NCBI RefSeq assembly: GCF_000143415.4
Contig: NW_003314275.1
Location: 210,077 to 252,576, forward strand
Direction: 5' to 3'
DNA length: 42,500 bases
DNA from: Selaginella moellendorffii
Taxonomy: Eukaryota; Streptophyta; Lycopodiopsida; Selaginellales; Selaginellaceae
The translations under genes were made by a program, and so were the position numbers. Shown piece after piece: positions 31,049-42,500 of this stretch (positions are counted from its first letter, which is position 1; every line of letters starts with the position of its first letter). The notes below the pieces were generated by a model, which worked only from the letters and a program-made list of their open reading frames with translations, was not told the DNA's origin and searched no databases.

Positions 31049-32185
31049 TCAATCCAAAACCCTAACAACAGCCGTCAAATGGTCCCACACCCCACGGCCC
31101 TGCTTGCGGCACATGAGGCTAGCCATGATCAAGAACTTGAGCCAGTGCTGGCAAACTAACATAGCCTGCGATCTTTTGCACTCCGGTTGTCTTGGGCCAG
31201 GGTGTTTTAGGATCTTTGAGAGATTATCAATGGACGAGCAAGGCTCTGTCGAGGCCTCTGAAAGGCGTGTCAATTCCCCGTCCGGGCCATGGGCAATTCT
31301 GAGACTGCTCGAGCAAGATCAAGCATGGGGACACAAGCATTGACAGGTATGCTTTCAAGATCACACGAAACTTTCAAGTCTTTAGAGAAAGTTTCAAAGT
31401 CCAAAGTTCCATGTAACATCATGCCATTCACAGTGGTGATCCAATGTTCTTGGAGCAGTAGTGATCCCACAAGTTCACTAGATGAGCTGCCTCAGGCAAG
31501 TCCGACCAAAGACAAGTTCATTGTGTGGGACTGGATCCATGGAACTTATCAATGCTGCAGTCTAACTCCAAAATCGCCACCAGCGATCGTCAGACAAGAT
31601 GCCCACCAACAAGGAGGAGGCCGAGGCCAAATTCGAGGCTTATGGACTCTAAGATTCTCAAACTGTCTTGTTCTATATGGCGTGCCATCTACACCTACAA
31701 ACTCGCTAAGCAGGCAGCTACTTCAGTTTCTGTACAGTACAGTAGCTTTGCTATTGCGAAGCTAAAGGGGTGTAAATGCACGGTTGGACGCAGCTGTAGC
31801 TTCTTGGGAATTCCGGCCACACACGACGCCTCACGTCGAAAGCCACAAGCCGTAAGAAGTAAAAGTCGTCCAAGAAAACAAGCAGGTTGACACCCACGAC
31901 AACCCATTGCGGGTGGTAGTCAGGATTGCTCCTACGAATGCCATCAAGCTGCTTCACCACCATACCACTTATTGCCTTCAAGAGCCCACTCTCGTGGTTA
32001 ACCTCCAGTAGCGTCAGCCCTCCATCATCCATCTGCCCGCTTGGAAGTGCGGTGTAGCATAGCGCGACCACCATGATCCTCAGCCCAGAGCGAAAAGGAA
32101 ACGCATGGCAGTAAGTGAAGCCGGCCAGCTCCTCCGGCTTTGGAAACACTGGCAAGGCTCGTTTACCTTGCTCAGAGATGTCCAC
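31049..32185 (-). pseudogene. Possible decayed host gene, unrecognised
   Basis: Coding-like GC-balanced sequence with several minus-strand open frames: 31751-32185 (144 aa, with GFTYCHAFPFRSGLRIMVVA), 31270-31470 and 31049-31273 (includes MLVCQHWLKF). They could be pieces of one broken gene. None gives a family I can name with confidence; an F-box or Kelch-like protein is only a guess. Confidence 0.25.
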
Positions 32186-33500
32186 CCCACTCCACTTGCC
32201 ATCTCCCTCCTCGGCCTCCCGCGCCTCACCCCGCGCCTTCTCAATTCCCTCTCAATTCCATTGACCTAATTCTCCTGACCCGATCTCAATTCTAAGAGAT
32301 AAGAACACCGTCTTTTTCACTCACTCCGCTGTGCTCTTATATCTTTATTGAGAGATGGTAAGTACAAAAGAAGAAATTTCTACATCACTAGTGAAAGTTA
32401 TGATCTGGGTCCAAGTTTTAAATCCTGTTTTTTTCCTTTTTCCGCATTCAAAATCTCATGCAAGAAGAAAGGAAATTTATAAATTTAGACAATTTATATT
32501 TAAAAGCCATTAATGGTTTGAACTTAGATTTTAGTGTTGGGTAGGAACTCCCACAAAAAAACATTGTAAACCATGTCCATATCAAAACCATTGCGTGCAA
32601 CTGGTTTTTAGACATGGTTTTTCTAATAAAAACCATGGTCACCTGTGACTGTTCTCGTGGCTGAAAATCAGTTCATAGTGATCGACCTTAAGTTTGCATA
32701 TCGGGTAGACATAGAGCACTTGTACAGTGACAAGAAGGAAGCAGCTGCATCCGATTGTCACAAGCTGCTTCCCTGCCTACTGGAGTTGTGGATGGGTTTG
32801 CGCCTCGAGGATCAGGTGATTGTTGAAATGCTGGGGAAGTGTTGGGCCTGTTTGCAAACCACATAGTCTGGATCACGTACTCAGGGACAGACAAGGTTCT
32901 TCTTGCCAGCAGCTGATGGTTGCTTTCCTCTGCTGCGAGTCTAAAGTATATGTTGTCAGAATAGCAATCCGTGGAAACAAGAGTGTTTTGGAGGTCTGTG
33001 GTGGTCCATGTGGCAGAGGTACTCGCTCGGATCCCTTGCAGGTGACTGGCGTGCCTAGAGTGCCGCCCATTGTCCAATGCGACGAAGCGTTACCCGAAGT
33101 TCAAAGAGCATAGCGGCGCCCCAAGATTATACCTGCTATACAGGCCTGAGCCAAGCCAAGTGCTACGACCAAGCGACTCGTGGCAAAGGTTGGGATATAG
33201 AAGCACACATCCCTCCAATGTTTCACTCTCTCGTTTGCTAGGCCGGGCCGAATTGCTCTCACTCCGCCCGGTGAGGAAAAGAATCCATTTTACTCTTGAG
33301 TGAAAAGTACATAGTTTTTAAATTTACACCAAGTTTTTCAAACCCCTCAAGTAGTCCCGGATCAATTTCGACATGAAGACCTCGATGAAGCCCCATTTAC
33401 TCTGCCCCGTCTTTGTTGCGGATGACATCCCTGGCTTCATATGCCGCTAACGGTGGTTGTAGCCAGGCCTCGCAGGCTTTCGAGAAGATGGCATGGACGT
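32186..33500. other. Mixed region with short unrecognised open frames
   Basis: Open frames such as 32645-32866 plus (FIVIDLKFAYRVDIEHLYSD) and 32688-33077 minus overlap each other, and I cannot tell which, if any, is real. The rest is noncoding. Confidence 0.3.
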
Positions 33501-33504
33501 GGTT

Positions 33505-34979
33505 TCAGGCAAGTGTGTTACCATGGTGTTCTCCCAAACTTTTAAAAGCTTTATTTACATTGAGGAACCTCGCGACCAAGAGAGCAATCGCCCAACAATC
33601 CATCTCTCTCGCCTGGAGCAGCACATACAAGAGTATGGCACAAACACATCCCACCGCGAGATTGGATCCCTGCGAGATGGCAATGCAGCAGAGCATCACA
33701 AACAAGTCCCTCCTACTAGTTTGATCCCGGCACGCCATCGCCTGCTCCACCCCGGAGAAGAGCAGCAAGATCCCCAGCAGTCTCACTGGAAAAGCTGGGA
33801 GAATTCTCACCAGTGAGCTCCCCAAGAGAAGCCCCAGCACAAGCTTGCCACCGCCACCCCACTCGTGGCTCCGAAACGATACTGCCCGGCCAGTCCTCCA
33901 GCACCATGGCAAACCAGGAGAGCTCCAAACCAGCAGCCCCCGAGACTTTGGTCGGAGTCACGGCGTCCTTCTTGGCTAGGAAGAGATCGCTCGAGAGCTT
34001 GCAAACCGCCACCACCGAGTTGAGGATGGTGAGAGGGAGCTGCGGGATGGCGGCTCTCACAAACCCCGTCTTCCAGTCGTGGGAAGAGATTCGAGCGATC
34101 CGTGGCGTGGCCGGGCCAAACTGGAGCTCCTTGAGAATGTGTGGCCTCCTCACGAACGCCAGGAGGATCCCGAGCACGAACACTGCCAAGGCAGTCGGGA
34201 TCCTCTGGAAAAACGTCACGAGCTTTGACGATCTCGCTTGATGTTCTTCACGGTGCTCTTCATGATCATCGTGATGACGATCACCTTCACTGTTCGTCAC
34301 GAAGTACTCGTAGCCCTCGCCGGATCCATTCACCAGCACGATAAATGCGAAGCAAATCACTGCGAGGAGAATTCCATCCAAGCCCAGCCATGGTCGATCA
34401 CCCATTGCCTTGTCCCTAGAGAGATTTTGATCCTTCATCACGTACTTGACAGCCTTGACCGCGAAAGAGAGCCCATGCGCAAGCTGGATGCCACGAACCA
34501 CCGGCAATGGCACGATCCAAGCCACGACCCGTGATCAAGCCCGTGATTCCAAGCACAAACACGATCGCAGACACAGTGATCCCCGCGGCCATGATCTCAT
34601 CCACACTGAGATGCTTGGATTCGGTGAAGGCCACCGCCGCGATGGATTTCATGGGCTGGACAGGCCTCGGCCCGCCAAAGAGCACGCTGGTGAGAATGTT
34701 GTAGATGCCCGTGGCGATGAGAGACGTACCAGGATCCATGCCATTGACGAGAGCTAGAGCCACGACGATCGGGATGAATGTGCCCAGGTCGCCCAGCGAG
34801 CCGCTGAGCTCCTGCCATGGCCGCCTGCACTGGAGATTGCCGCGCAGCCCTGTGCCATCACTGGGAGAATCCACCGCTCCTCCCGCTCGCCCCTCTTCCT
34901 CCCACTGACCTCCAAGAACCCTAAATTTATATAGTCCATGGCTCTTGTACTTTACCAAGCGACCATTGGAAATGAGCAA
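33505..34979 (-). pseudogene. MOT1: Molybdate transporter MOT1-like, frameshifted
   Basis: Plant MOT1 proteins are usually intronless multi-span molybdate carriers of the sulfate-permease-like group. Here SGSLGDLGTFIPIVVALALV, GIYNILTSVLFGGPRPVQPM and MKSIAAVAF mark the N-terminal half. IVPLPVVRGIQLAHGLSF and LPLTILNSVVAVCKLSSDLF mark the middle, VCHGAGGLAGQYRFG the conserved late motif, and LVLGLLLGSSLVRILPAFPV the C-terminal membrane segments. The pieces are in three frames, with shifts near 34530, 33960 and 33850, so it cannot encode an intact protein as written. Sequencing error could explain single-base shifts but three in one gene favours a pseudogene. Gene order is simple and no intron is needed. 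Confidence 0.8.
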
Positions 34980-35168
34980 AGAATTTTCTCTTTAATCATA
35001 CATGATGATCTGTCAAAGAATACCCTCTTTAATCACGAGGACACAGAATCTATACTCACTCTAGTTTCAAACAAAATTGCTACTATTTGCTAGTAGAACA
35101 TAGGCAAAAGAATTCCTAGAATCTACACTTAAAGCTTGTTCTAGCACAACACCATGAGATCTTTGTCC

Positions 35169-35575
35169 TCAATTTCTAGACTTTGCTCCCAGCAAGCACG
35201 TCCAATCCACTGAAACTGGCTTGTAAGGCATGCTCCTCACAAGTTCCTGGACCTCTTCCATACACCCAGCTCGCCCCAAGCAATCCACCATGCAGCAGTA
35301 AACTTGCCTCGATCCTTGGTAGTGGCGAGATGCCCTTCTTGGGCGTGCCAAGAACATAATGACCCACAAGTGGCAATTGCGTCGCTCCATGGAGTCAAAC
35401 ACTGCTCGCGCGCGCTGGATCTTGCCCAGCTTGCCATACCGAAGGATGACGAGATTGGAGAGGTAGCTGGGCGATCTCGATCCGGGAATGGGCATCGCTC
35501 GCCTGCGAGGAATTGGTCACGGAAGTGATGAGATCCACACACTCGGACTTGGACAGCATCAGTTTCGCTCGACAC
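35169..35575 (-). pseudogene. PPR protein remnant
   Basis: YLSNLVILRYGKLGKIQRAR and AVFDSMERRN are a PPR motif, and MVDCLGRAGCMEEVQELVRS plus SVDWTCLLGA match the E-motif end of PLS-type PPR proteins. The middle repeats are missing and the upstream sequence is in another frame, so this is a short internally deleted remnant. PPR proteins process organellar RNA. Confidence 0.65.
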
Positions 35576-35959
35576 CGAAGCTAGCCACTCACGAGATTAG
35601 CGAGAAGGGAGAGATTAGGGAAATTCTTGATGGCATCCTTCCAAAGTAGCGCTTCCCGGATCCCCTAGCTTGGTTTGTTCATTCTAGTGAGTCAACGCAT
35701 TGCAAAGAGCTTTTCCTAGCTGCCTTCAAACAGTTTCCTTAGGCACTATAGATATGAATAGAAATTAAAAGTGTGTAATTTGTGAACCTTAAAGTGAAAT
35801 AAAAATGACACTACACACTCATATAAATATGATAATTCAACTTATTCATTCATTGTTCATAGCTTTTTCAATGGCTCTCATGGCTTCAACGTGTGTGTGG
35901 CCAAAAGAGAGATGCTACAGTCTGAAAAAGCTAATCCTTATGTACAGTTTGAAAAGTTG

Positions 35960-36406
35960 GTCCCCACGTTCATTTGGTTATTGATGACGACAATGCTCAT
36001 TAGCCAATCTTTTGTCTCGCTATTGAGCTTGCCTTATGTTCAACTTTGCCAACTCAAGCTTGTTTTGTATATCTTTCAAGAAATCACAAACATAAGGTAC
36101 CCGAACTAAAGCTAAATTCAAACTCACAGGAGATTTATGCTTATAGCCATACATCACCATAAAGAGAGTGTTATTGTGAATAAATTGAAGCAAAGGTAAA
36201 TACTTCTCCCATACTCTCTATCGAGTCAAGTTTCTCACAAAAGATTTTAGCATATCTTCTAATAACTGATTCATGTGTTTTATCTGCCCATTAAGTTGTG
36301 GATTCTCACCACTACTTATGCTTAGTTTAGTCTTTAGCTTCTCAAAAACTGTCTGCCAAAACTTGGACATGAATTTGGGATCCTGATCATTATATTTAAG
36401 AAACAA
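35960..36406 (-). pseudogene. Ty3/gypsy integrase fragment
   Basis: DPKFMSKFWQTVFEKLKTKL, then ENPQLNGQIKHMNQLLEDML, then WEKYLPLLQFIHNNTLF and a GYKHKSPVSL piece follow the order of the gypsy integrase core and C-terminus. Stops and a missing N-terminal part show it is a fragment, opposite in strand to the 22240-27738 element. Confidence 0.7.
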
Positions 36407-36419
36407 AGAGAAATTATTT

Positions 36420-37050
36420 TTGTTTATTACGATCTAGACAATGCAAAAGCTAAATCTAAACCAAAATCCTAAATCCAAGCACTCCCCAAGGACAATCAAA
36501 GTTGCCCCTCATTTCCACCAATGTGAGTGCATGGAATATAGAAAGGGAATATAGAAAATATGCATATCAATTAGCCCAAAAACCATAATTTATATATAAA
36601 AGCGAGTGGTCTAGATTGAAAATAATCTGACGGTTACCAAAATCTCACTATGCTAATATTAGTATACGGCATTAGAGCTGTACACTTGGACCGCATGGTT
36701 CTAAAATTGATATCAAATAAAATCAAAATTTTAAAAATTATAAATTCTAGCTATTATGTTATAAAATATTTTTAGAACCAAGATAAACATATCTACTATA
36801 ACTCCAAAAATCCTTAAGTTAATTACATTTTGAAACTTAAATAAAAATTTCCAGTAAAGAAGACTAATTTGTAAAAACAACAAATATATGGTTTCTGTAT
36901 AAACTCTATATATACTGTATTTTCATCTCTGTTATATACTATAGACAGTCTATACATATTTATAAAGTTAACACCAAAAACTAAGAAATATATTATCTTT
37001 AGTTCTAAATAATATGAAAATTCAAAATTTTAAGAAAGCACAAAAACAAA
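36420..37050. other. AT-rich stretch, no gene seen
   Basis: Very A/T-rich with many short homopolymers and no coding signal. Confidence 0.5.
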
Positions 37051-38000
37051 TTATTTGTTTAGCATTAAAAATGAGGCTAGTTGATAGCATTCGCAAGAGC
37101 TATTAATAAACTTTGACAGAATTTCATTATCAAAAACCATCCCCATGATTTGTAAGTGAAAATAAAGCCACTTGACTAAGTACCTGCTGGAAGCCCTCAC
37201 AAGTATCATTTGGCTGGAAGTTGTGCTTTGCATCCTTTGAACAACAATATCGAGAAAATGGGGATATATATTGCAAAAACAAAAACAGAGGAATTCTTAA
37301 TTTATTCTTGGGGTACCCAAACATGTTCCCCGCCTATCCGCCTTTATTAAACTGATCTGTTGATGAAGCAGCTTCCAAATCGTTGCACTACAAACAGGTT
37401 CTTCCAGTCCTTCATGCAAATCCACATACCGCCTCTGACTGACCACCGTACCATATATGCACGTCAAAATCGAAGAAGACATGAAGAAGTAACCTCAAGC
37501 CGCTACCAACAGATGGCTGAAGTTCACCTGTTTTCCTCCTCCGATGATAGCAACAAGCAGATTGCAATAACGAAGTGAAAACCATGTTGCATGTTAAGTA
37601 CCTGTTCACCAAAAGAAACACGAGCTCGAAATCCGAAATGTCACAGCATCACGTCAAAGCCCAGGCTGTCTGCTACAGGTTGAAAGCAGAAACAGTCCAA
37701 TTCGCTAGGCCAATCAGAAGATAACGCTGAGCCCGTGAAGACATGTTCTTGCTGCAGGTGCCACCCAAACAAACTTGATGGCAGCAGCTGCATCCAACAG
37801 CAGAAGTGTACAAAAATGGTCACATATGCAAGACACAGATCTGCAGAAACCAAAACATGTCGAAATTTTTGAAAACGTTGCTTGACCCAGAAGATATCCA
37901 GGAGACCGGGCACAGTACGCAGCTCGGCAGGGTCCGTGACATAACTTCTGCACCAGGTGTCGAAATTGACCAAATAAAGGCACCCAGCGTGATGAAGAAG
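37051..38000. other. Repeat-related noncoding region
   Basis: No supportable gene. Phrases such as GTGTCGAAATTGACCAA (near 37958) and CTGCTGCAGATGCCGCC/CTTGCTGCAGGTGCCACC recur in diverged form at 38870-39070, which suggests an old duplicated module flanking the 339-bp repeat. Confidence 0.4.
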
Positions 38001-38679
38001 AAGGAGTTCCCAGGTAGGGCAAGCACGTTCCCACCCAGAATGGGCGAGCTGGGCATTAGCCCAGCGAGCATGTTCTGGAGGGAACGTGCGAGCCCGTGCC
38101 TGAGAACGACCTTAACGGGCTGTGGCGAGACCATTAACAGACACGTGAAAGAATGTTATTCGAGGATGAGAGGGTTCTCCAGAATTGGCAGCTGGTAGCC
38201 TGGTTCTCCAGAATGGCAGCTGGCAGCTAAGTTCTGGAGAACTTGGCAGTTGTCAACCATGTTCTCGCAGAGAACTTGACTCGATCCGACGGCTGCCAAC
38301 GGTTAGATCAAGTTAATGGGTGAGCCACAGCCCATTAAGAAGGAGTTCCCGGGTAGGGCAAGCACGTTCCCGCCCAGAACGGGCGAGCCGGGCATTAGCC
38401 CGGTGAGCACGTTCTGGAGGGAACGTGCAAGCCCGTGCCTGGGAACGACCTTAACAAGCTGTGGCGAGACCATTAACAGACACGTGGAAGAATGTTATTC
38501 GAGGATGAGAGGGTTCTCCAGAATTGGCAGCTGGTAGGCTAGTTCTCCAGAACCTGGCAGCTGGCAGCTAGGTTCTGGAGAACCTGGCAGTTGTCAGCCA
38601 TGTTCTTGCAGAGAGCTTGACTCGATCCGACGGCTGCCAATGGTTGGATCAAGTTAATAGGCGAGCCACAGCCTGTTAA
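38001..38679 (+). repeat. 339-bp tandem direct duplication
   Basis: 38001-38339 and 38340-38679 are near-identical, both beginning AAGGAGTTCC. Each contains a hairpin-forming pair, CTCCAGAA...TTCTGGAG, and a CACGTTCC/GGAACGTG pair. The same open frame (AFPPR...RMGELGISPA type) is kept in both copies, but the unit is a multiple of three, so this alone is not evidence of coding. Confidence 0.9.
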
Positions 38680-39420
38680 GAATCACGTCGATGCACACTC
38701 GCAAAGAAAATCCAGCCACTTGCAACATGTGGTCGCCAAATTGAAGCAAAAGTATGAATAACCTCCCGAAAGCCGTTGGTTTGAGTGAGCAGAGTATACC
38801 TGCCATATCCTCACAGCAGCATATCCTCACGAATAAGGTCGCAAAAAGCACATAAACCATAAAAGGCTCCCCTGCTGCAGATGCCGCCTAAAAAAAGATG
38901 GCAACACAAAGGCTAAATCAGGACGAATGATTATAGATGCTTTCCAGGTGAGGTCGAAAGAAATGAAAGTTTCATCATATCCGTGAGAAAAACGTGAGCC
39001 CATCCACTGCACGCAGATCCACATAGGCAACACAATATCTCCTACATCCGATGTCGAAACTGACCAATTTTTGGCGATCTGAAAACACGACCTATAGAGT
39101 GATATTCACTGTCGGATGAAAAGTTGTGCCGCGAGATTGGCTCAAGGGCAAAGGCAGATTTGAGCTGTGGCAGCCTCCATGATGAAAAGGCACACAAACT
39201 TGAGCAGATCTAGAAAGACTGTAGTCTGCAAACCATGAAAAGCTGAACCATGATTCATTCCATCGACAGATCTCTTCAAAGCAGCCATCATCATCGAATA
39301 GCTCCTAATTGAGACAAGGAGGCTAGTAACTCCCGCCTTGAAACTCAAGAGCAGTTGCCCTTGAACAAGCAGTCTCTCAAACAATCACTCCATATCAGAT
39401 TCACACAACACTATCAAAAC
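38680..39420. other. Noncoding region after the duplication
   Basis: Open frames on the minus strand (38827-39033, 39142-39384) show no domain. Diverged repeats of the 37051-38000 region are present. Confidence 0.35.
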
Positions 39421-39795
39421 TTTCTAGAGGTATTGAGAATGTATATGTTGGTGAAGAAGCATTTTTTTGGCCTGGGATGAAGTTAGATGTTAAGAAGTAT
39501 GTACATGGTTGTTTGACCTATCAAGTGGTTAAAGTTGATCATCAAAAGCTCACTAGACTTTATCATCCTTTATGTATACCTAAGAATAAGTGAAATAACA
39601 TTTTGATGGACTTTATCGCTAGTTTGCTCAAAACCTTTCAAGGAAATGATGCTATTTGGGTTGTTGTGGATTGTTTGACGAAGATGGCTCACTTCTTCCT
39701 TGTGAAGACAATAATAAAAGTTTCTAAACTTGCTCAATTGTTTGTAAACCTATTATTCAATTTCTATGGTTTGCCAGGTAACATTGTGTCTAGCT
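39420..39795 (+). pseudogene. Ty3/gypsy integrase fragment
   Basis: HFFWPGMKLDVKKYVHGC is the end of the zinc-finger domain, ILMDFIASLLKTF holds the first catalytic Asp, and IWVVVDCLTKMAHFFLVKT is the next conserved strand. It stops abruptly after FYGLPGNIVS, where unrelated sequence begins. Confidence 0.75.
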
Positions 39796-39849
39796 TTATT
39801 CCATTTTTCTTCTTTTGCTCTTTCCTTTTCATTCATTTTCATGGCAGAT

Positions 39850-40650
39850 TAACAATCTCCTCCTCCTTTGACTCTAGAGCAGCAAGTTGATGCAATTACT
39901 TGATGCTATTTGATTGCAATTGAACAACCAAATTTAACTGATGGCAGCATTCATGGCACATGGTATAGCTCCTCTTGCTCTTGGTGCTGATCCTCGTGTT
40001 TGGCCAGAGTTCTTTCGTGGGAATCCTTTGGATGATGTGTATTATTAGTTTAATCACTTCACGGTGATTGCCACATATTATTCTTGGGATGATGCTCGAA
40101 GTTTCCCACGTGTCTCCAAGGGACGGCGTTGTAGTGGTACAATGGTTTAAGCGCAACCACTCATGGGGATTGAAGTGTTCTCTCGGACGTTTTCAAATGT
40201 GCATTTGGACATGTCAACGATTGTGATGATGCCTTCCAACAATTGTATCGTCTTCGTCAAGGGCCATCTGAGTCGGTGATGCATTTGGTGTTCATTTTCG
40301 AAGCCTCTTGCTTCATGTAAAACCGAATATGTTGGAGCGGATCAAGCTAGGAATGTTGTGGCCAGCACTTCGTCAAGATCTTGTTGGATTTGTGCATGCA
40401 CTTGCTCCAGCCACCCTTGACGATGCTCTTTGCTTAGCATAACGTTATGAGATGTTATCTCTTCCACTTCTTGCTACATGTCCTTCCACTCCACTTCATG
40501 TGGGCGATAGTCCTGTTCCAATGGAGGTTGATGCTACTGCTGCTCAAGTCCAAGGACAAGGGCAAGGATGTGGTCATGGCCGTGACATTTGCTGCTAGGC
40601 ATGTGATGAAGTTGGTCACACTTTTCCGGATTAGCGACTTTCATTTCCTA
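39850..40650 (+). pseudogene. gag-like remnant of a second gypsy element
   Basis: Pieces readable across frames include LTLEQQVDAI, a QLYRLRQGPSESV capsid-like motif and a knuckle-like ACDEVGHTFPD (near 40595-40628). Stops and shifts are frequent. Confidence 0.45.
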
Positions 40651-40689
40651 GGTGGAGATCTTGGCATCAGCAATGTCCTATTGGTGCTA

Positions 40690-42500
40690 TTGCAATGGAA
40701 GGTCTGGACATCGTTGGTTCACCAAGCTAGATCTTGCTTCTGGGTACTGGCAAGTACTGATGGCCGAAGAAGATATTCCTAAGACTGCTTTTCATACTCC
40801 ATTTGGTTTGTACGAGTTTTTGGTGATGCCGTTTGGTTTTAACAATGTTTCAGCAATTTTCTAGTGGATGATGGACGAGGTTCTTTGCGATATGCCGGAA
40901 GTGATTGTTGACTTTATTGATGATGTATTGATCCACTCGGAGGGGATATGGGAAGAGCACATTCGTGATTTTTCTAAAGTGTTGGATCAGTTACCGGACA
41001 TTGGTTTAAAGCTGAAGCGGTCGAAGTGCATGTTTGGGTCCAAGAACACTTGGGTACCGTATTTCTCGTAAGGGTTTGCAAGTTGATCATGACAAACTTG
41101 TGGTTGTTCTAAAGTTCCTTATGAATGATGTGTAGCACTTCCTAGGCAAGGTGCAGTATCTTGGTCATGTTGTGGATCATCTTTTTGATTGCATTGCACC
41201 GTTGTGAGCGTTGCTGAAGTCATTAATGTCATCTTTCATTTAGTCTCCAGATTGTGAGCAGGTGTTCGTGGATCTCAAAGAAGTATTGACGACTCCTCCA
41301 GTTTTGGCATATCCTGACTACACTCGACCTTTTATTTTACGCGTGGATGCTTTTGATATTAGTCTTGGAGGTGTGTTGATGCAAGAGAGCCCTAGTGTGC
41401 TTGATCAGTGCCATCCCATTGCATATATAAGTTATACATTACAACTAGCAGAGGTGAACTACTCCATGACAAAGAAGAAGTGTTTAGTAGCAGTCTAGGG
41501 TTTCAAGAAACTTCATGCATATTAAATGGTTCTCAGACATTATTTAAAGGTGATCATATTGCCATTACTTTATTATTGAAGTGGAAGAACCTAGTTAATT
41601 GTACTTCTCGGTGGGTTTTGAAGTTTTAGATATATAATTTTGATGTTGTTCATCACCCAAGGAGTTTTATAGCTGATATTGATGCCCTTTCTTGAGTTCC
41701 TCTTCCTTCTCCACTCTCTTCTCATGTTTCTGACAAGCCTGTTGTTCCGGCATCTATGGATTTTCTAGACGAGAATTCTATGCTGTTGGCGGTTGTTGTA
41801 CTTGACGTTCAGTGTTCACAAAGTGCAGAGCAAGATCTACCTTCTTTTGATGAGGTTTGCGAGGCTCAAAAGCGTGAACCATAGATTCAAAAGCTTCAAG
41901 ATGGGGTTGAGAATTTTGCATCACTTGTTGATGACTTACTATTCCAGCATTTACATTTTTAATATCACTTTGAAGATGGCCTTTTTTATTTTGTGGGGAC
42001 TGATCCTAATTATCCTTTACGACTGGTGGTGCCTTCCATCTTTATTCCACAGTTTCTCTATACTTACCATGATTCTTCTATTCTAGGCGGGCATATGGGA
42101 CATCATCGTGTGACTGAGAAGTTGCACAAGTCTTTCTATTGGCCAGAAATATGACTTGATATTATCTGATATATGTATAGCTATGTTTGGTGCCAAGATC
42201 ATAATACTCCCCTTCATGCCACGGAAAGACAATTAGAGTGAATTGCAATTTCCTGTCTATTTGAGTTGGTGGTATTTGATCTTATGAGACCTTTTCCACG
42301 ATCGACTGCTGGCAATGAATATATTATTATTTCTTCTGACTATTTGATTTGTTGGGTGGAAGTTGGTGCTCTTGCTAGTGCCTCTGCAACTACTATTGGA
42401 TACTTCCTCCTCAATCGAGTGGTGTTCCAACATTTTTGTCAAGAGCGGATTCTTTCGGATAATGGTCCTACATTTATGGCTTATTTTGACGTCTCGGTTG
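40690..42500 (+). pseudogene. pol of a second gypsy element, cut by the window end
   Basis: Reverse transcriptase: [33 protein letters not shown], and FIDD (Phe in place of the usual Tyr). RNase H: LRVDAFDISLGGVLMQ, then a truncated end. Integrase: GHHRVTEKLHKSFYWPE, DLMRPFPRSTAGNEYIII and ILSDNGPTF near the window end. The protease region and part of gag appear deleted between 40650 and 40690. This lineage is distinct from the 22240-27738 element. Confidence 0.75.

Noticed and set aside
32645-32866. A possible DUF506-like fragment
   Set aside because: Only a loose likeness in one short stretch, with no conserved end motif.
31417-33500. ATGGCATG-like half-sites outside the 12.6 kb element (for example near 31420 and 33488)
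   Set aside because: Only one arm is present and no complementary arm follows; expected by chance.

Overview
The window looks like nuclear DNA of a land plant. It has plant-type TTTAGGG telomere motifs, a plant PPR remnant, a MOT1 molybdate-transporter remnant and plant-type MULE and Ty3/gypsy elements. The very short introns (47-60 bp) would suit a compact-intron lineage such as a lycophyte (Selaginella-like), but that assignment is inference. Almost everything is transposon-derived and decaying, and I see no clearly intact host gene.

Layout. 1-830: a fold-back element built of palindromic modules, then short tandem repeats and telomere-like CCCTAA. About 2335-3865 and 16501-17636: the two halves of a MULE/SWIM-type transposase gene. 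3866-16500: a ~12.6 kb insertion bounded by 29-bp perfect terminal inverted repeats, which splits that gene. 17728-21440: a degraded minus-strand element of unknown family. 21600-22235: GC-rich tandem repeats. 22240-27738: a full-length but dead Ty3/gypsy LTR retrotransposon. 27900-29540, 35960-36406, 39420-39795 and 39850-42500: further gypsy remnants. 33505-34979: a frameshifted MOT1 pseudogene. 35169-35575: a PPR remnant. 38001-38679: a 339-bp tandem duplication.

The notable object is the 12.6 kb insertion. It carries two divergent gene units. On the minus strand is an RNase H-like transposase candidate with a D-N-x-x-x-E-N-K-N motif and a GHTHEDVD motif (DUF7869-like). On the plus strand is a long multi-exon gene. 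Its predicted product has a ParB/sulfiredoxin-like segment, a faint N4/N6-methyltransferase-like segment, a charged and proline-rich linker and an FCP1/NIF-like HAD phosphatase domain. About 25 copies of a 24-bp palindrome (half-site AATGGCRTGWGG, then its complement) are scattered through the insertion. They lie in intergenic DNA, inside tiny introns and twice in frame in an exon; I found no full copies outside it. A working hypothesis is a DNA transposon whose own ParB-like or transposase protein recognises dispersed palindromic sites. Both genes carry nonsense codons and the minus gene a frameshift, so this copy is probably dead.
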